Of a DNA stretch of 64,000 nucleotides, positions 32,199 to 40,966 are shown in pieces. Source of the DNA: Streptomyces globisporus (GTDB taxonomy: Bacteria > Actinomycetota > Actinomycetes > Streptomycetales > Streptomycetaceae); NCBI GenBank assembly GCA_014649555.1, contig BMTG01000007.1, positions 248,001-312,000 on the forward strand, written 5' to 3'. The translations under genes and the position numbers were made by a program. Position 1 is the first letter of the stretch. Each line of letters opens with the position of its first letter. The notes under the pieces were generated by a model, which searched no databases, was not told where the DNA came from, and saw only the letters and a program-made list of their open reading frames with translations.

Positions 32199-33476
32199 AT
32201 GCAGCAGCCCCGCCACCGGATACGCAGACACCGCCGCCCGGTCGCCCTGGCCGGAGCGACCGCGCTGGTCATAGCCGCCATGGCCTCGGCCAGCACCACC
32301 CTCCACTCCGGCGGCCGCGCCTCGGCGGGCCCGGCGGCCACCGCCCAGGACTCCGCGCTCGCCCCGTGCCGGATCTCCGCGGCCATGGGCGTGCAGATGT
32401 CCGAGGGCCTGCCGACCCCGCCCGGCTACGCCCGGTCGACCGGCGAGATCAGGGCGCTCAACCTGATGATCGACTTCCCGGACGCGGAGGGGACGGAACC
32501 CGCGACGGACCGGTTCGCGGAGTTCTTCCCGCAGACCTCCGAGTGGTTCCGGACCAGCTCCTACGGCCGGCTCGTCTACCGGCCCGAGGCCCCCGTCAAG
32601 GACTGGCTGCGGATGCCGATGGCGTTCACGGAGTACGGGATAGAGCGCGGCTCACCCTTCGAGCCGGGCTACCGCCAGCTGGTGAAGGACATCGTCGCGG
32701 CCGCCGACCCCCGGGTCGACTTCTCGGAGTACGACCTGGTCAACATCCTGGTCAGCCCGAACGCCGGCCCCTCCGCACTGGACACCGTGCTCTCCGTGAC
32801 CTTCTCCGGCAACGACGAGGCCCCTGAGGCGGACGGCGTGCCGCTCGCCAACACCTCGTTCGTCTACAGCCGCCAGGACGACGGATCGGGGTCGTACGCC
32901 GAGACCGGCTACCGCGTCCTGCCGCACGAGAACGGCCATGTCTTCGGGCTGCCCGACCTCTACACGATGGAGGGCGGCGGCTCCGTCGGGCACTGGGACA
33001 TCATGTCCGAGGACTGGGGCGCCAACAACGACTTCCTGGCCTGGCACAAGTGGAAGCTCGGCTGGCTCGACAACGAGCAGATCAGCTGCGCGTCGCAGAC
33101 CGGCGTCAGCGAGCACACGCTCGGCCCGCTGGCCACCGAGGGCGGCACCAAGCTCGCCTTCGTCCCGCTGAGCGCCCAGTCCGGCTACGCCGTGGAGGTC
33201 CGCACGGCGGCGGGCAACGACGAGGCGGTCTGCCGGCCCGGGGTGCTGATCTACAAGGTCAGCTCCGACGTGGACACCGGCCAGGGCCCGGTCTCCGTCG
33301 CCGACGCCACCGAGGACAGCGGCGGCTGCACCCGGCGCCCCAACGTGCACGCGGAGCTGTCCGACGCCCCGTTCCGGCCCGGCCAGACCTTCACCGACCG
33401 GGCCAACGGCGTACGGATATCCGTGCTGGACGAGGACGACGAGGGCAACTACCGGGTACGGGTCACGCGCCCGTGA
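32199..33476 (+). CDS. Secreted M6-like zinc metalloprotease
   Basis: 425 aa from the ATG at 32199 (GAAGG upstream). A basic n-region (RHRIRRHRR) and hydrophobic helix (about 15-32) form a signal peptide or Tat-like leader with cleavage near ASAGPA. The zinc site is LPHENGHVFGLPDLY (HExxH with a third Asp ligand), and the Met-turn is HWDIMSEDWG; both fit the M6 family (immune inhibitor A type). DGSG and DEDDEGNYRV suggest calcium sites. A CRP-type box upstream suggests carbon or cAMP control of this secreted enzyme. Confidence 0.88.
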   Translation: MQQPRHRIRRHRRPVALAGATALVIAAMASASTTLHSGGRASAGPAATAQDSALAPCRISAAMGVQMSEGLPTPPGYARSTGEIRALNLMIDFPDAEGTEPATDRFAEFFPQTSEWFRTSSYGRLVYRPEAPVKDWLRMPMAFTEYGIERGSPFEPGYRQLVKDIVAAADPRVDFSEYDLVNILVSPNAGPSALDTVLSVTFSGNDEAPEADGVPLANTSFVYSRQDDGSGSYAETGYRVLPHENGHVFGLPDLYTMEGGGSVGHWDIMSEDWGANNDFLAWHKWKLGWLDNEQISCASQTGVSEHTLGPLATEGGTKLAFVPLSAQSGYAVEVRTAAGNDEAVCRPGVLIYKVSSDVDTGQGPVSVADATEDSGGCTRRPNVHAELSDAPFRPGQTFTDRANGVRISVLDEDDEGNYRVRVTRP

Positions 33477-33526
33477 GCCGCCCGAGGACTACCCGCCCGT
33501 GAGCCGCCCGAGGACCTACCCGCCCG
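33471..33526 (+). repeat. 26-bp tandem repeat spanning a stop codon
   Basis: CCGTGAGCCGCCCGAGGAC occurs at 33471-33489 and 33497-33515, each followed by TACCCGCCCG. The protease stop lies in the first copy. Further Ala-Tyr-Ala-Pro-coding period follows to about 33590. Confidence 0.8.
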
Positions 33527-33569
33527 CGCGCCGGCCCACCGCTTACGCGCCTGTGCGCAGGCCCGCGGC

Positions 33570-34844
33570 TTACGCACCCTTGAGGCGGCCGACGACGGAG
33601 ACCCACCCGTCGCGGCGTACGGCACGGTCCCCCGTACGGAACCAGCCGCCGTCAGCGAAGACGGCCCCGGTCGCCGCCGCGTCGCGCCAGTAGCCGCGGA
33701 ACATCGACTGGCCGCGGAGCCACAGCTCCCCCGGCTCCCCGTCGGGCAGTTCCTCGCCCGACGGCCCGGCGATCCGCACCTCCGTGACCGGGGCGGGCCG
33801 GCCCGCGCCACCGGGCTCGGCACGGCGGTCGTCGCCGAAGGGCGCGAGAACGACGCCGCAGGTCTCGGCGAGGCCGTAGCCGGCCGGCCCGCCGCCGGCG
33901 TCGGCATCGTCCGTCAGGGCGAGGGTGCCGCCGGCCGCCATCGCCCCGTAGAAGCCTGAGAACGCGGCGGCATCGGAGAACGGGACCGTCATCGGGGAGA
34001 CCGGGGCGGGTTCCAGCCCCGGGATGGCGCCGCGCGCGCGTGCGGAGGCCGCCGCGTGGTAGCGGGCGTTGAGCGCGGCACCGGCCTGGGCGAGATGGGT
34101 GGCCACCGCGCCCCGGAGGCGGCCGGTGGCGCCGGAGGTGTAGAGGATCGTGGCGTCGTCCTCGGGCCGGGGCTCCACGTCGGGTGGCGCGGCCAGCGGG
34201 TCGGGGGCGGGGAAGTCCTCGTACCGCTCGACCCGCAGGCCGTCCGCCGCCCGGCCCCCGCCCGTGGACTCGGCACGTTGTCCCGAAGCGCTCTCGTCGC
34301 CGGAGCCGTGCAGGAGGACGACGCGCGTCCCGGTCCGCCGGGCCCAGCCGGCGACCCGCCCCAGCCGCTCCCCGTCCACCAGCAGCACCCCGGGCTCGCA
34401 GTCCTCCAGCGCGTAGGTGACCGCGTCCTCGGTCCACCCCGCGTCGAGGGGGACGGCGACGAGACCGGCCAACTGGGCGGCCCAGAAGGCGATCTGCCAC
34501 TCGGGACGGTTCCCCGACGCGATCACGGCACGGCCGCCGGGGCGCAGCCCGTACCCCTCCCGCAGGCGTACCGCGAGAGCCGAGGCGGCGGCGAAGAACT
34601 CCCCGTAGGAGCAGGCCCGTTCCCCCGCGATCAGGAACGGCGCCTCCCCGTAGGCCCAGGTGGTCTCGACGAACTCCCGGAGCGTACGGGGGCCGTCGGC
34701 GTACTCCGGCGTCCCTCGCTCGCCGAGCACCACGGCGAAAGGTGCGCCGGGCTCGGCGAGGGAGGTCTCGACGCGTGCGGCACGGCGGGCGAGCTCAGCC
34801 GATGCGGCTGCTTCGGGGTCCGGGGACGGGACGGTGTGCGGCAC
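33570..34844 (-). pseudogene. AMP-binding enzyme remnant lacking C-terminal domain
   Basis: 424 aa are open, starting PHTVPSPDPEAAASAELARR. Adenylate-forming enzymes are usually 500 or more residues. The P-loop motif is altered (ILYTSGATGRLRGAV instead of TSGTTGxPKG), the region between LALTDDAD and GYGLAETCG is too short by perhaps 70 residues, and the frame ends at GWVSVVGRLKGA, before the whole C-terminal domain with the catalytic Lys. It may have been a long-chain or aryl-CoA ligase. Loss of the A8-A10 motifs makes activity unlikely; an active thioester-independent function is possible but unsupported. Confidence 0.7.
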
Positions 34845-34932
34845 GGACGGCCTCTCTCGCTCTGACGTCGGCTGACACGCGAGACGCTATGCGCCGGGGG
34901 CCGACGCGCCAAGGCCGGCCGCCGCCCCCAGG

Positions 34933-35098
34933 TCAGCGGGGAGCCGTGCCCGCCGTGTCCTGCGCGTCTTCGACCGTACGTCCCGGCTCTCCCGGCCGTG
35001 CCTCACCGTGCCGCCCGCGGCGCATGAGGACGACCGACCAGACTCCGATCACCGCCGCGAACAGGGTCGAGCCGACCGTGATGGCGGCGAATCCCTGG
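34933..35098 (-). pseudogene. C-terminal remnant of a membrane transporter
   Basis: On the minus strand the last about 55 codons before a TGA read RQGFAAITVGSTLFAAVIGV, then VWSVVLMRRGRHGE and an acidic tail: a final membrane helix with a positive-inside end, as at the end of DHA2 MFS proteins. Upstream of about 35098 the frame turns into plain antisense of the TetR gene. The body of the transporter gene is missing. Boundary approximate. Confidence 0.6.
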
Positions 35099-35650
35099 CG
35101 GGATGCCTGGGCGGCGCTGAGGCTGCTCGCCCAGAAGGGGTTCGACGCGGTCACCATCGACGAGATCGTGGCGGCGGCCGGCGTGTCGAAGCGGACCTTC
35201 TTCCGGTACTTCGCGTCCAAGGAGGACGTGGTCATCCAGTTCCTGGCCGAAATGGGCACGGTCATGCGCGCGGAACTGGCGGGCCGCCCCGCCCAGGAAC
35301 CCCCGTCGGTCGCCCTCCGCCACACCATCTGGGTCTCCATCGACGCCTGCGCCGGCCACGCGGACCAGGCCCTGCGCGTGGTCCAGCTGATCCTGGGCAC
35401 CCCTTCCCTGCTCGCCCGGTTCCTGGAGCGCCAGGCACAGTGGCGCGACGAGCTCGCGACGGAAGTGGCCGACCGCCTGGGCCTGGCCCCCGAGACCGAC
35501 CTCTACCCGCAGCTGGCCGCCGGAATGGCCCTGGCCGCCTTCGGCACCGTGCTCCAGCGGTGGAGCGACAGCGACGGCGCCGAGGACCCCGCGACCCTGA
35601 CCGACCGGGCCTTCGCGATCATCGCCCCGGCCCTGGACGCCGCCGCCTAG
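35081..35650 (+). CDS. TetR family regulator, N-terminally truncated
   Basis: 189 aa if translated from the ATG at 35081 (GTG at 35078 also possible). From AALRLLAQKGFDAVTIDEIVAAAG through VSKRTFFRYFASKEDVV the HTH is normal, but the usual first helix (R-x-R-I-x-E-A) is replaced by AANPWRDAW, encoded by DNA whose other strand is the transporter remnant. Regulator and remnant therefore appear joined by a deletion that removed the regulator's start and most of the transporter. Ligand domain intact (LQRWSDSDGAEDPATLTDRAFAI). Whether it still folds or is expressed is doubtful. Confidence 0.7.
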   Translation: MAANPWRDAWAALRLLAQKGFDAVTIDEIVAAAGVSKRTFFRYFASKEDVVIQFLAEMGTVMRAELAGRPAQEPPSVALRHTIWVSIDACAGHADQALRVVQLILGTPSLLARFLERQAQWRDELATEVADRLGLAPETDLYPQLAAGMALAAFGTVLQRWSDSDGAEDPATLTDRAFAIIAPALDAAA

Positions 35651-35744
35651 CCCCGCATCCCCCGGCGGGACACCCGGGTGCGGCCCGGTTGCCACCCGCT
35701 ACACTGGCCGCGGCGACCTGGCCTCGCGGCCCGGTCACCGGACT

Positions 35745-35817
35745 GCCTTCGTAGCTCAGGGGATAGAGCACCGCTCTCCTAAAGCGGGTGTCGCAGGTTC
35801 GAATCCTGCCGGGGGCA
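35745..35817 (+). tRNA. tRNA-Arg (anticodon CCT)
   Basis: Full cloverleaf: acceptor GCCTTCG with CGGGGGC (two G-U), D arm GCTC/GAGC, anticodon stem CCGCT/AGCGG around CTCCTAA, T arm GCAGG-TTCGAAT-CCTGC, discriminator A. Positions 34-36 read CCT, decoding AGG. CCA is not encoded. Confidence 0.95.
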
Positions 35818-35906
35818 CACTCTCCACCAGTACGACCGTCCAGCAGGGCCAGGTCAGGGCACACGCCCGGCCTGGCCCTTCTGCGGACCGCGAACCCGGT
35901 CCGCCC

Positions 35907-36761
35907 TTACGTGACGATCTCCCCGATCACATGCGCCGCGATCCGTGCCATCACCGGGTTCGTCTCCCGGTAATGGGCCAACTCCAGCAGGGCGATGGAC
36001 AGTGCCCAGCCCCTCCCCCGCGTCCACAGGGCGTCGTCGGCAGCCACCGCCTCGCGGAACGTCTGCCTGGCCCCCGCCGTCAGCAGGTACCAGGCCGCGA
36101 TCAGGTCGACAGCCGGGTCGGCCAGGCCCGTGCAGCCGAAGTCGATGACCGCGGTGAGGCGGCCGTCCGCGACCAGGACGTTGCCCGGCTGGAGGTCGCC
36201 GTGGACCCAGACGGGGGCGGCCGTGAAGGGTGGGGCGGACAGGGACTCCTTCCAGGCCGCGGCGACCGCCTCCATGTCCACGATTCCGGCCACGGTCGCC
36301 AGCGCCTCGCGGGTCGCCGGGTCGCGGGAGGCCAGGGGCTCGCTGCGGTACGCGGGCGGGGCGTCCTCCGGGGTGATCCGGCGGAGTGCCAGCACGCATT
36401 CCGCCAGGTCCGCCGCCAGGAGGTCCGAGGACGAAGAGGCGTCGCCGGGGGCCGGGTTCCTGCCCTCCAGCCAGGTACAGACCGACCAGGGGCGGGGGAA
36501 CGCCTTGTCGGGGGCCCCCTGCGCGAGCGGGAGCGGTACGGGGAACGGAAGTTGCTCGGCAAGGCGCGGCAGCCAGCGGTGCTCCGTCGCCACATCCGCC
36601 GCACTGCCCTCGGTACGGGGCAGCCGTACGGCCTTGTCGGCGCCCAGGCGGTAGATCGCGTTCGCCGTCCCGCTCGCCGCGACCGCCTCCACGGGCAGGT
36701 CCGCCCAGTGCGGGAACTGGGCGGCGATCAGGCCGCGTACGAGCGTCGGTTCAATGATCAT
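35907..36761 (-). CDS. Aminoglycoside phosphotransferase family kinase
   Basis: 284 aa from the ATG at 36761. APH/choline-kinase fold: N-lobe GTANAIYRLGADKAVRLPR, hinge SVCTWLEGRNP, catalytic loop VWVHGDLQPGNVLV, and the metal site AVIDFGCTGLADPAVDL. It phosphorylates a small hydroxylated molecule; whether that is an antibiotic or a metabolite is unknown, since most chromosomal Streptomyces members are not resistance proteins. Divergent from the ATP-grasp gene across 146 bases. The ribosome site is weak. Confidence 0.88.
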   Translation of the reverse strand: MIIEPTLVRGLIAAQFPHWADLPVEAVAASGTANAIYRLGADKAVRLPRTEGSAADVATEHRWLPRLAEQLPFPVPLPLAQGAPDKAFPRPWSVCTWLEGRNPAPGDASSSSDLLAADLAECVLALRRITPEDAPPAYRSEPLASRDPATREALATVAGIVDMEAVAAAWKESLSAPPFTAAPVWVHGDLQPGNVLVADGRLTAVIDFGCTGLADPAVDLIAAWYLLTAGARQTFREAVAADDALWTRGRGWALSIALLELAHYRETNPVMARIAAHVIGEIVT

Positions 36762-36907
36762 GCGGTGATCGAACCAGGCGGGCCCGGGGCCGCACAACGT
36801 TTCGGCCCGCTCTGCCCCGTTGCCTCCTCGCCGCCCCTCCGCGGGACGCCACGCCTCGTCCGAAAATCGGTGCGGCGCCGCGTGTCCGTACGAGAGGATC
36901 TGCGGCC

Positions 36908-37705
36908 ATGACGTATCCATTGCGCACCCTCGTGATTCCGCCCCAACTCACCTCATCTGCACGGAAGTTACGCACCACCGCGCTGCGGCGCGGGCTACGG
37001 GTCGTGGAGGCGACAGCCGCCGCCGCATCGGAAGGGCCGGGGAGACCGCAGTGGGCGGCGGGCCCCCGGGGGGAAGCGCACGCCGTGCATCTGCACGCCG
37101 GGCCCTCCTTCGCCGATGTCGTGGCCCCCGCACTCGGGATCGCCCTCCTGGAAGCTCCCGCCGACTGGCTCGCCCGGCTCCCCCGGGCGCTCACCCAGCG
37201 GGAGATCCGGGTGATGCCCATCGGCGAGGCGTACCGGCTGCGCCGCCCCGCCTTCATCAAGTCGCCCAACGACAAGGGCATTCCGGCACTCGTGTACGCG
37301 GACGGGTCCCGGCTGCCCGGACCGGACGCCGTGGACCCGGCCACCGTGGTGCTGGTGAGCGACGTGATGACCTTCGCCGTCGAGTACCGGCTGTTCCTCC
37401 TCGACGGAGCCGTCCACACGGCCGGACAGTACGCCGAGGCCGGCCGCCTCCGGCTCGGGCCGCCGGGCCTTTCCGCGCTCGCCTTCGGGCGCGAGGTGCT
37501 CGCGGCCGCCGGGGACCGTCTGCCCTCGGCGGTCGTCGTCGACATCGGCCGGGACGATGACGGCCGATGGGCTGTCATCGAGGCCAACGCAGCCTGGGCC
37601 AGCGGGTGTTACGACGTCGACCCGGGCCGTGCCCTCGACACCGTCCTCCGCGCCGCCGGACCCGCCACGGCCCTGTCGCCGCACGACCGCGCCTTCGTGC
37701 GGTAG
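36908..37705 (+). CDS. ATP-grasp domain protein
   Basis: 265 aa. The N-terminal half begins PLRTLVIPPQLTSSARKL, a Rossmann-like start. The central segment AYRLRRPAFIKSPNDKGIPA and VLVSDVMTFAVEYRLFLLDGAVHT fit an ATP-grasp nucleotide site, and VVDIGRDDDGRWAVIEANAAWASGCYD carries the metal-binding Glu-x-Asn of the family (DUF4343-like). It should join a carboxylate to an amine using ATP; partner substrates are unknown. It stands alone, opposed to the APH-like kinase gene. Confidence 0.8.
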   Translation: MTYPLRTLVIPPQLTSSARKLRTTALRRGLRVVEATAAAASEGPGRPQWAAGPRGEAHAVHLHAGPSFADVVAPALGIALLEAPADWLARLPRALTQREIRVMPIGEAYRLRRPAFIKSPNDKGIPALVYADGSRLPGPDAVDPATVVLVSDVMTFAVEYRLFLLDGAVHTAGQYAEAGRLRLGPPGLSALAFGREVLAAAGDRLPSAVVVDIGRDDDGRWAVIEANAAWASGCYDVDPGRALDTVLRAAGPATALSPHDRAFVR

Positions 37706-37758
37706 GCCGTAAGCCCGGACAACCGCGAGCCCGCGCGCCGACGTGCGCCCGTGCGGAG

Positions 37759-37792
37759 CGCCCGCGCGCCCGCGCGCCCGCGCGCCCGCACG
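37759..37792. repeat. CGCGCCCG octamer repeat in intergenic gap
   Basis: About four consecutive CGCGCCCG units in the 158-base gap between convergent genes, flanked by related CGACCGCGAGCCCG blocks (37722 and 37790 regions). Simple GC-rich repeat; may form hairpins. Confidence 0.8.
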
Positions 37793-37863
37793 ACCGCGAG
37801 CCCGTAAGCCCGCACGGCCGGCCGGCCCGCGCCCTCCGGCACGCGCCCCGTACGGCAACCGGC

Positions 37864-38784
37864 TCAGCTGCAGGACGCCCTCATCTGCGCCGCCGCGTGA
37901 TGCGCGCCGACCCGACGCGCATCACCCCAGTCCCGGCCCCGGTCGATGAGCTGGACCGCGAAGACGTCCCCCTTGACCGGGTAGCTGCGCACCGGCACCG
38001 CGCTCCCCCGGTGTTCCGTCTGGAGCACCGCGAAACCCGTGTACGCGGAGTCCGCGTCGGCCGGGTCCGAGAGCACCCGGTAGACGGTCGGCTCCCCCGC
38101 CGCGTCGCGCGGGCGGCCGCTGTCGGGGACGAAGACGGTCAGCGCGCACTCGCTGAAGCCCCGGCCCAGGTGCCAGGACCAGACGGCCGTGGAGCCCCGG
38201 TCCTCGGTCGGGCTGCCCGACATCGGGATCGCGCTGAACCGGCCGTCGCACCCGTCGCCGTCGAAGCCGCCGTTCTCGACCGTGTACCAGCCGGCGTCCC
38301 CGCTCTCGAACCGGCCGCGCTCCTCGTACGCACCCGTCGCACAGCCGGGGCCCGCCCACTGGGTGAAGCGGTCACCGTCCGCCGGGGGCTTCGGCGAGGG
38401 GGGCGGGGTGTCCGGGGACTCCGTATCCGTCCCCGGGCCGGGAACGATCCTCGTGGGGGCCGCGCCGCCGATCCGGTCGGGGACCGCGCCCGCCCGGCCC
38501 GCGGCGTCCGTACGGCTGCCGCCGCCGCCCACGCTCCCGCCGCCCGAGAGCAGCAGGGTGGCGACCGTGACCAGGCCTCCGGCCGCCACCACCACGCCCG
38601 CCGCGAGCAGGGCCTTGCGTCGGCGCGGCAGTGTGGAGAGGCGGCCCGCCAGCGTCTCGCGCGCGACCCAGGAACCGTCCGCCCCCGCCGTGCCGGCCGC
38701 TCCTGCCCCGCAGCCGGGGCAGGCCATTCCGGGCAGCGGTCCCCGGCGTCCGCCGCCGCAGTGTTGGCACCTCGTCGCGTTCAT
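37864..38784 (-). CDS. Zinc-ribbon membrane-anchored hypothetical protein
   Basis: 306 aa from the ATG at 38784 (CAAGGTG upstream). The N-terminus has two Cys pairs (CQHCGGG and CPGCGAG), a short zinc ribbon on the cytosolic side. A basic stretch (LPRRRKALL) leads into one helix (about residues 57-80), then a Gly/Pro linker and a secreted domain of about 170 residues with four Cys (GCATGAYEERG, DGCDGRF, ECALTVFVPD, MRASCS), probably disulphide-bonded. No enzyme motif seen. It lies 96 bases after the large membrane protein gene on the same strand. Confidence 0.75.
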   Translation of the reverse strand: MNATRCQHCGGGRRGPLPGMACPGCGAGAAGTAGADGSWVARETLAGRLSTLPRRRKALLAAGVVVAAGGLVTVATLLLSGGGSVGGGGSRTDAAGRAGAVPDRIGGAAPTRIVPGPGTDTESPDTPPPSPKPPADGDRFTQWAGPGCATGAYEERGRFESGDAGWYTVENGGFDGDGCDGRFSAIPMSGSPTEDRGSTAVWSWHLGRGFSECALTVFVPDSGRPRDAAGEPTVYRVLSDPADADSAYTGFAVLQTEHRGSAVPVRSYPVKGDVFAVQLIDRGRDWGDARRVGAHHAAAQMRASCS

Positions 38785-38880
38785 GGCAGAACACCTTGCC
38801 AGTGCGCCGCCCGCAGAGGGAGATCCCGCACCCGATGGCCCGTACACGGGACGGCCACGAACGGGAAGGGCGAGGGCCCG

Positions 38881-40776
38881 TCAGCTCAGTTCCTCCGGGC
38901 ACGGCGTGCCCGGCTGGAGTTGGTACGGGGCCGCCAGCCGGTACGTTCCCGGCCGCGGCGCGAGCAGCTCGGTCCACTCGTCGCCGTACGGGCCCTCCTC
39001 GACCTTGTTCAGGCAGCCGTGGGTGTTGAGATAGGTCTTCGGCGCGGTGTCGTCCAGCTGCGACCGCTCCTTCGACTCCTCGGTCTCCAGCGGGCGTTCC
39101 ACGCTCTTGCCGTCCTCGTCGACGAGCGCGAGCCAGCGGGTGTACGGGATCCGGATCAGCACCCGGCCCGCCGACTTCACCGTGATCGTCAGCTCGTCCG
39201 CGCCCGCCCGCTCCACCGTCGCCGGCGGATCGGCGAGCGGCACCGGGTCCAGCACCCGGAAGAGCTTCCAGTTCGCGTCGCCCCAGATCTGGCGCAGGTA
39301 CGGCTGCCCCTGCTCGACCAGTTCCGCCTCCTGGACCGCCCCGTTGTCCGGCCGGTCCTTGGGCAGCACCACGTAGTGCACGGCCCAGCGGTCCAGCCAC
39401 TCCCGGTAGTTCACCGGATCGAGCGTGTCGTCGTAGAAGAGCGGGTTGCGCTTCATGTCCGCCTGGCGGTTCCAGCCGCGCGCCAGGTTGACGTACGGGG
39501 CGAGCGCCGATGATTCGCGGTGACTGCTCGCGGGCACCACCTCGACCCGGCCGCGCTCCGCCTCCACCTGCTGGAGCTGGTTGATCAGCGGGGCCAGTTC
39601 GCGGTTCCAGGACGCGGCGGGCGCGGTCCGGACGATGTCGTCGACGCCCTTGAAGCCGATCCAGAAGTTGAGGCCCACGAAGGCCAGGACCAGGGCGTAC
39701 CAGCGACGGCTGCGCGGTGCGGTGTACGGCAGGGCGGCGAGCAGCGCCACCCCGGCGAACAGCATCGCCATACGCGTGATGTTCGACCCGATCTGCGAGT
39801 CGACGACGTACGTGAGCAGCGTGCCGAGCCCGTAGACCGCGGCGGCGGTGCGGACCGTGCTCCAGTCGCGCGGTACGAGGACGAAGACCAGCACCGCGAA
39901 GACGAACGGCAGCGACAGCGTCCCGAGCGACATCGGCTGCGTGCCCGAGAAGGGGAACAGCCAGGAGGACAGACCGACCACCGCTACCGGGGCGAGGCCG
40001 ATGGCGTACGCCCCGGGGCGTCGTTTGTGCAGGAACAGCGCCGCCGCGACGACGCCCAGGAAGAGTCCGGCGACCGGGCTGGACGCGGTCGCGAGCCCGG
40101 CGAGCGGGGCGGCGACGGCGGCCTTGGCCCACCGCTTGTACCGCCACCGGTAGGGCCAGCAGAACACCGCGGCCACCGCGCCGACGGCGAACATCATGCC
40201 GAGCCCGAACGTCACCCGGCCCGACAGCGCGTTGCACAGGAACGCGAAGACCCCGGCGAGCGAGCAGGCCAGCGGATTACGGACGGCCGGGACCCGCACC
40301 AGGATCAGCGCGGTCAGCCCGGAGGAGACCGTGCCGACGATCATCATCGTCGTCCGCACGCCCAGCAGCGACATCAGATAGGGCGAGACCACGCTGTACG
40401 AGACGGGGTGCATGCCCCCGTACCAGGCCAGGTTGTACGCGGTGCCGGGGTGCCGGCCCACGAACTCGGCCCAGGCGTCCTGCGCGGCGATGTCCCCGCC
40501 GGTGTTGGCGAAGAAGAAGAACCAGAGGAGGTGGAGCACGGCCGCGGCCGCCGTCGCGATGGTGACGGGGTGGCGCAGCAGCCGGTGGGCCCGGGCCTGC
40601 GGAGTCCCGGCGGCCTTGGCGCCGCCCTTGCCCTCACCCTCGGACGAGGCTGCGGCGGAACTTTCGGTGGGGGACTCCGGAACGCGGGGCGACGGCACGC
40701 GCACGTGCAGGGCGTCGCCCCCGGCACCGGTGGTCCCGTCCGCCTCGCGGCCGGGCTTCGGCTCCGCGGTGGTCAC
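38881..40776 (-). CDS. Polytopic membrane protein, possible GT-C type
   Basis: 631 aa, GTG start with GGGGAG upstream. A disordered, charged 65-residue N-terminus is followed by about eleven helices up to residue 400 and then a 230-residue extracytoplasmic beta-rich domain (QPYLRQIWGDANWKLFRVLDP, with two late Cys). The first outer loop contains TGGDIAAQDAWAEFVGRHPG, an acidic loop of the kind seen in GT-C glycosyltransferases. That suggests use of a polyprenyl-phosphate sugar, but no family can be assigned with certainty. Palindromes lie just upstream. Confidence 0.65.
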   Translation of the reverse strand: MTTAEPKPGREADGTTGAGGDALHVRVPSPRVPESPTESSAAASSEGEGKGGAKAAGTPQARAHRLLRHPVTIATAAAAVLHLLWFFFFANTGGDIAAQDAWAEFVGRHPGTAYNLAWYGGMHPVSYSVVSPYLMSLLGVRTTMMIVGTVSSGLTALILVRVPAVRNPLACSLAGVFAFLCNALSGRVTFGLGMMFAVGAVAAVFCWPYRWRYKRWAKAAVAAPLAGLATASSPVAGLFLGVVAAALFLHKRRPGAYAIGLAPVAVVGLSSWLFPFSGTQPMSLGTLSLPFVFAVLVFVLVPRDWSTVRTAAAVYGLGTLLTYVVDSQIGSNITRMAMLFAGVALLAALPYTAPRSRRWYALVLAFVGLNFWIGFKGVDDIVRTAPAASWNRELAPLINQLQQVEAERGRVEVVPASSHRESSALAPYVNLARGWNRQADMKRNPLFYDDTLDPVNYREWLDRWAVHYVVLPKDRPDNGAVQEAELVEQGQPYLRQIWGDANWKLFRVLDPVPLADPPATVERAGADELTITVKSAGRVLIRIPYTRWLALVDEDGKSVERPLETEESKERSQLDDTAPKTYLNTHGCLNKVEEGPYGDEWTELLAPRPGTYRLAAPYQLQPGTPCPEELS

Positions 40777-40814
40777 TACGGCTCTCCCCGTCCTCCGCCG
40801 GCCCCCGTGCCTTG

Positions 40815-40860
40815 CGTACTTTTTGGTACGTCCTCAAGGACGCGTCCCGGCATCCTTGAG
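40815..40860. promoter_or_regulatory. Nested inverted repeats upstream of the polytopic protein gene
   Basis: Three dyads overlap: CGTAC-N6-GTACG (40814-40830), CGTCCT-CA-AGGACG (40829-40842) and CTCAAGGA-N12-TCCTTGAG (40833-40860). They start 38 bases before the GTG start and could be operator sites or alternative hairpins in the leader. Confidence 0.5.
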
Positions 40861-40966
40861 TTGTCCGGGGACGCTAACACGTACCTTCGGCACGCTTCTC
40901 CGTCATAAACGGCCACCGGAGCGGTGGGGGCGGGGCCCGCTCCCCGCCGCTCCGGTGTGCCGTCTC

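Noticed and set aside
33499-33693. Small plus-strand frame with Ala-Tyr-Ala-Pro repeats
   Set aside because: It follows from the tandem DNA repeat after the protease stop and overlaps the opposite gene; no start signal.
35745-35817. tRNA-Arg as attachment site of an integrated element
   Set aside because: No integrase and no second copy of the tRNA 3' end was noticed on either side.
35907-36761. Antibiotic resistance by the APH-like kinase
   Set aside because: The family is broad and nothing in the neighbourhood points to an antibiotic; only the fold is claimed.
37741-37800. Possible CRISPR-like short repeats
   Set aside because: Octamer units without spacers; a simple GC-rich repeat.
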